This document shows positions 5,125 through 5,466 of a stretch of DNA of 5,466 nucleotides, in pieces. The notes beneath the pieces were generated by a model. The model was not told where the DNA came from, did not search any database, and saw only the letters and a list, made by a program, of their open reading frames with translations. The translations under genes were made by a program, and so were the position numbers. The stretch comes from Steroidobacteraceae bacterium (GTDB taxonomy: Bacteria > Pseudomonadota > Gammaproteobacteria > Steroidobacterales > Steroidobacteraceae): NCBI GenBank assembly GCA_021325695.1, contig JAJTCR010000122.1, forward strand, positions 1 to 5,466, written 5' to 3'. Each line of letters begins with the position of its first letter. The first letter of the stretch is position 1.

Positions 5125-5466
5125 TCACTGCGTCTTGAGGTAGACGGCCGGCGCCGTCCGGCCGATGCGCCACGAGGGATACAGGCCCGCGACGGCGCCG
5201 GCGACGAGCGAGAGCACGAGCGTCACCAGCACGACCGTCGGGTCGATCTCGGTGAGCCGCTCGGCGGCGCCGCGGTTCCAGTCGGAGGTGTAGAACGAGC
5301 GGATGCCCGCGAGCCCGCCGATCGCCAGGACGAGCCCGAGCAGGCCGCCGGCGAGGCCGAGCATCAGCACCTCGGTCATGTGCTGGCGCACGATGTCCTT
5401 GCGGCTCGCGCCGAGCGCGCGACGCAGGCCCGTGAGCGGTGCCGCGTTCAGGAACTTGGCCAGCAG
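5125..5466 (-). CDS. ABC transporter permease, FtsX/MacB type (C-terminal end only)
   Basis: The minus-strand frame is open from the window edge to TGA 5125-5127, giving the last 113 residues of a protein that starts outside. It opens with a cytoplasmic coupling segment, TGLRRALGASRKDIVRQH (residues 12-29), the hallmark FtsX-domain sequence seen also in the downstream permease as GTRRAVGARRLDI. Two membrane helices follow, about 34-55 (glycine-rich) and 79-96, and a family-typical end YPSWRIGRTAPAVYLKTQ. An internal GTG at 5391 is not a start, because the conserved coupling segment lies before it. It is the tandem partner of the permease at 3902-5107; the two probably form the heterodimeric membrane part of one exporter. 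The N-terminal helix, periplasmic domain and first FtsX helix are off the window. Confidence 0.92.
   Translation of the reverse strand: MLAKFLNAAPLTGLRRALGASRKDIVRQHMTEVLMLGLAGGLLGLVLAIGGLAGIRSFYTSDWNRGAAERLTEIDPTVVLVTLVLSLVAGAVAGLYPSWRIGRTAPAVYLKTQ

Noticed and set aside
3347..5143. A 598-codon open frame on the plus strand, antisense to the permease and regulator.
   Set aside because: Its translation is rich in Arg, Asp, Val and His with no recognisable domain, and it is explained by strong third-position G/C bias of the minus-strand genes.
5108..5173. A longer permease start at 5173.
   Set aside because: It would overlap the upstream permease gene by 49 nt and add 22 residues unlike the family N-terminus; the ATG at 5107 has a well-placed GGAG.

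Overview
The window is GC-rich DNA with G or C at nearly every third codon position. Dense overlapping genes, a sigma-54 (NtrC-type) regulator with an NtrY-like kinase, and REP-like palindromes suggest a high-GC gammaproteobacterium, perhaps Xanthomonadales-like. This assignment is inference from gene style only. Almost all coding is on the minus strand; one small gene lies on the plus strand.

Read right to left in the direction of minus-strand transcription, the right two thirds is one operon. It holds the C-terminal end of an FtsX/MacB-type ABC transporter permease (5125-5466, cut by the window edge), a second complete permease of the same family (3902-5107), a sigma-54-dependent response regulator (2501-3862), and a membrane-bound sensor histidine kinase (1137-2495, or from a GTG at 2504). 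Gaps are 17 and 39 nt, and the regulator and kinase either overlap by 4 nt or are 5 nt apart. The kinase has two membrane helices with almost nothing between them outside the membrane, so a plausible model is that the kinase-regulator pair senses the state of the transporter or the membrane and controls transporter expression. The ATPase and periplasmic adaptor expected for a MacAB-like exporter would lie beyond the right edge and are not seen.

Between the operon and the left-hand gene is a short plus-strand locus (940-1188). It resembles a small two-cysteine DUF1496-like protein, but an in-frame TAG splits it into a 28-codon leader and a 49-codon ORF with its own ribosome-binding site and GTG start. 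Its 3' end overlaps the kinase gene tail-to-tail by 52 nt. Next to it, at 787-875, is a cluster of three related, AT-richer, quasi-palindromic repeats that can fold in alternative ways and resemble REP elements.

The left edge (2-772, minus strand) holds the N-terminal 257 codons of a fold-type I, aminotransferase class V / cysteine desulfurase-like PLP enzyme. The ATG is at 772 and the gene is cut off before the PLP-binding lysine.
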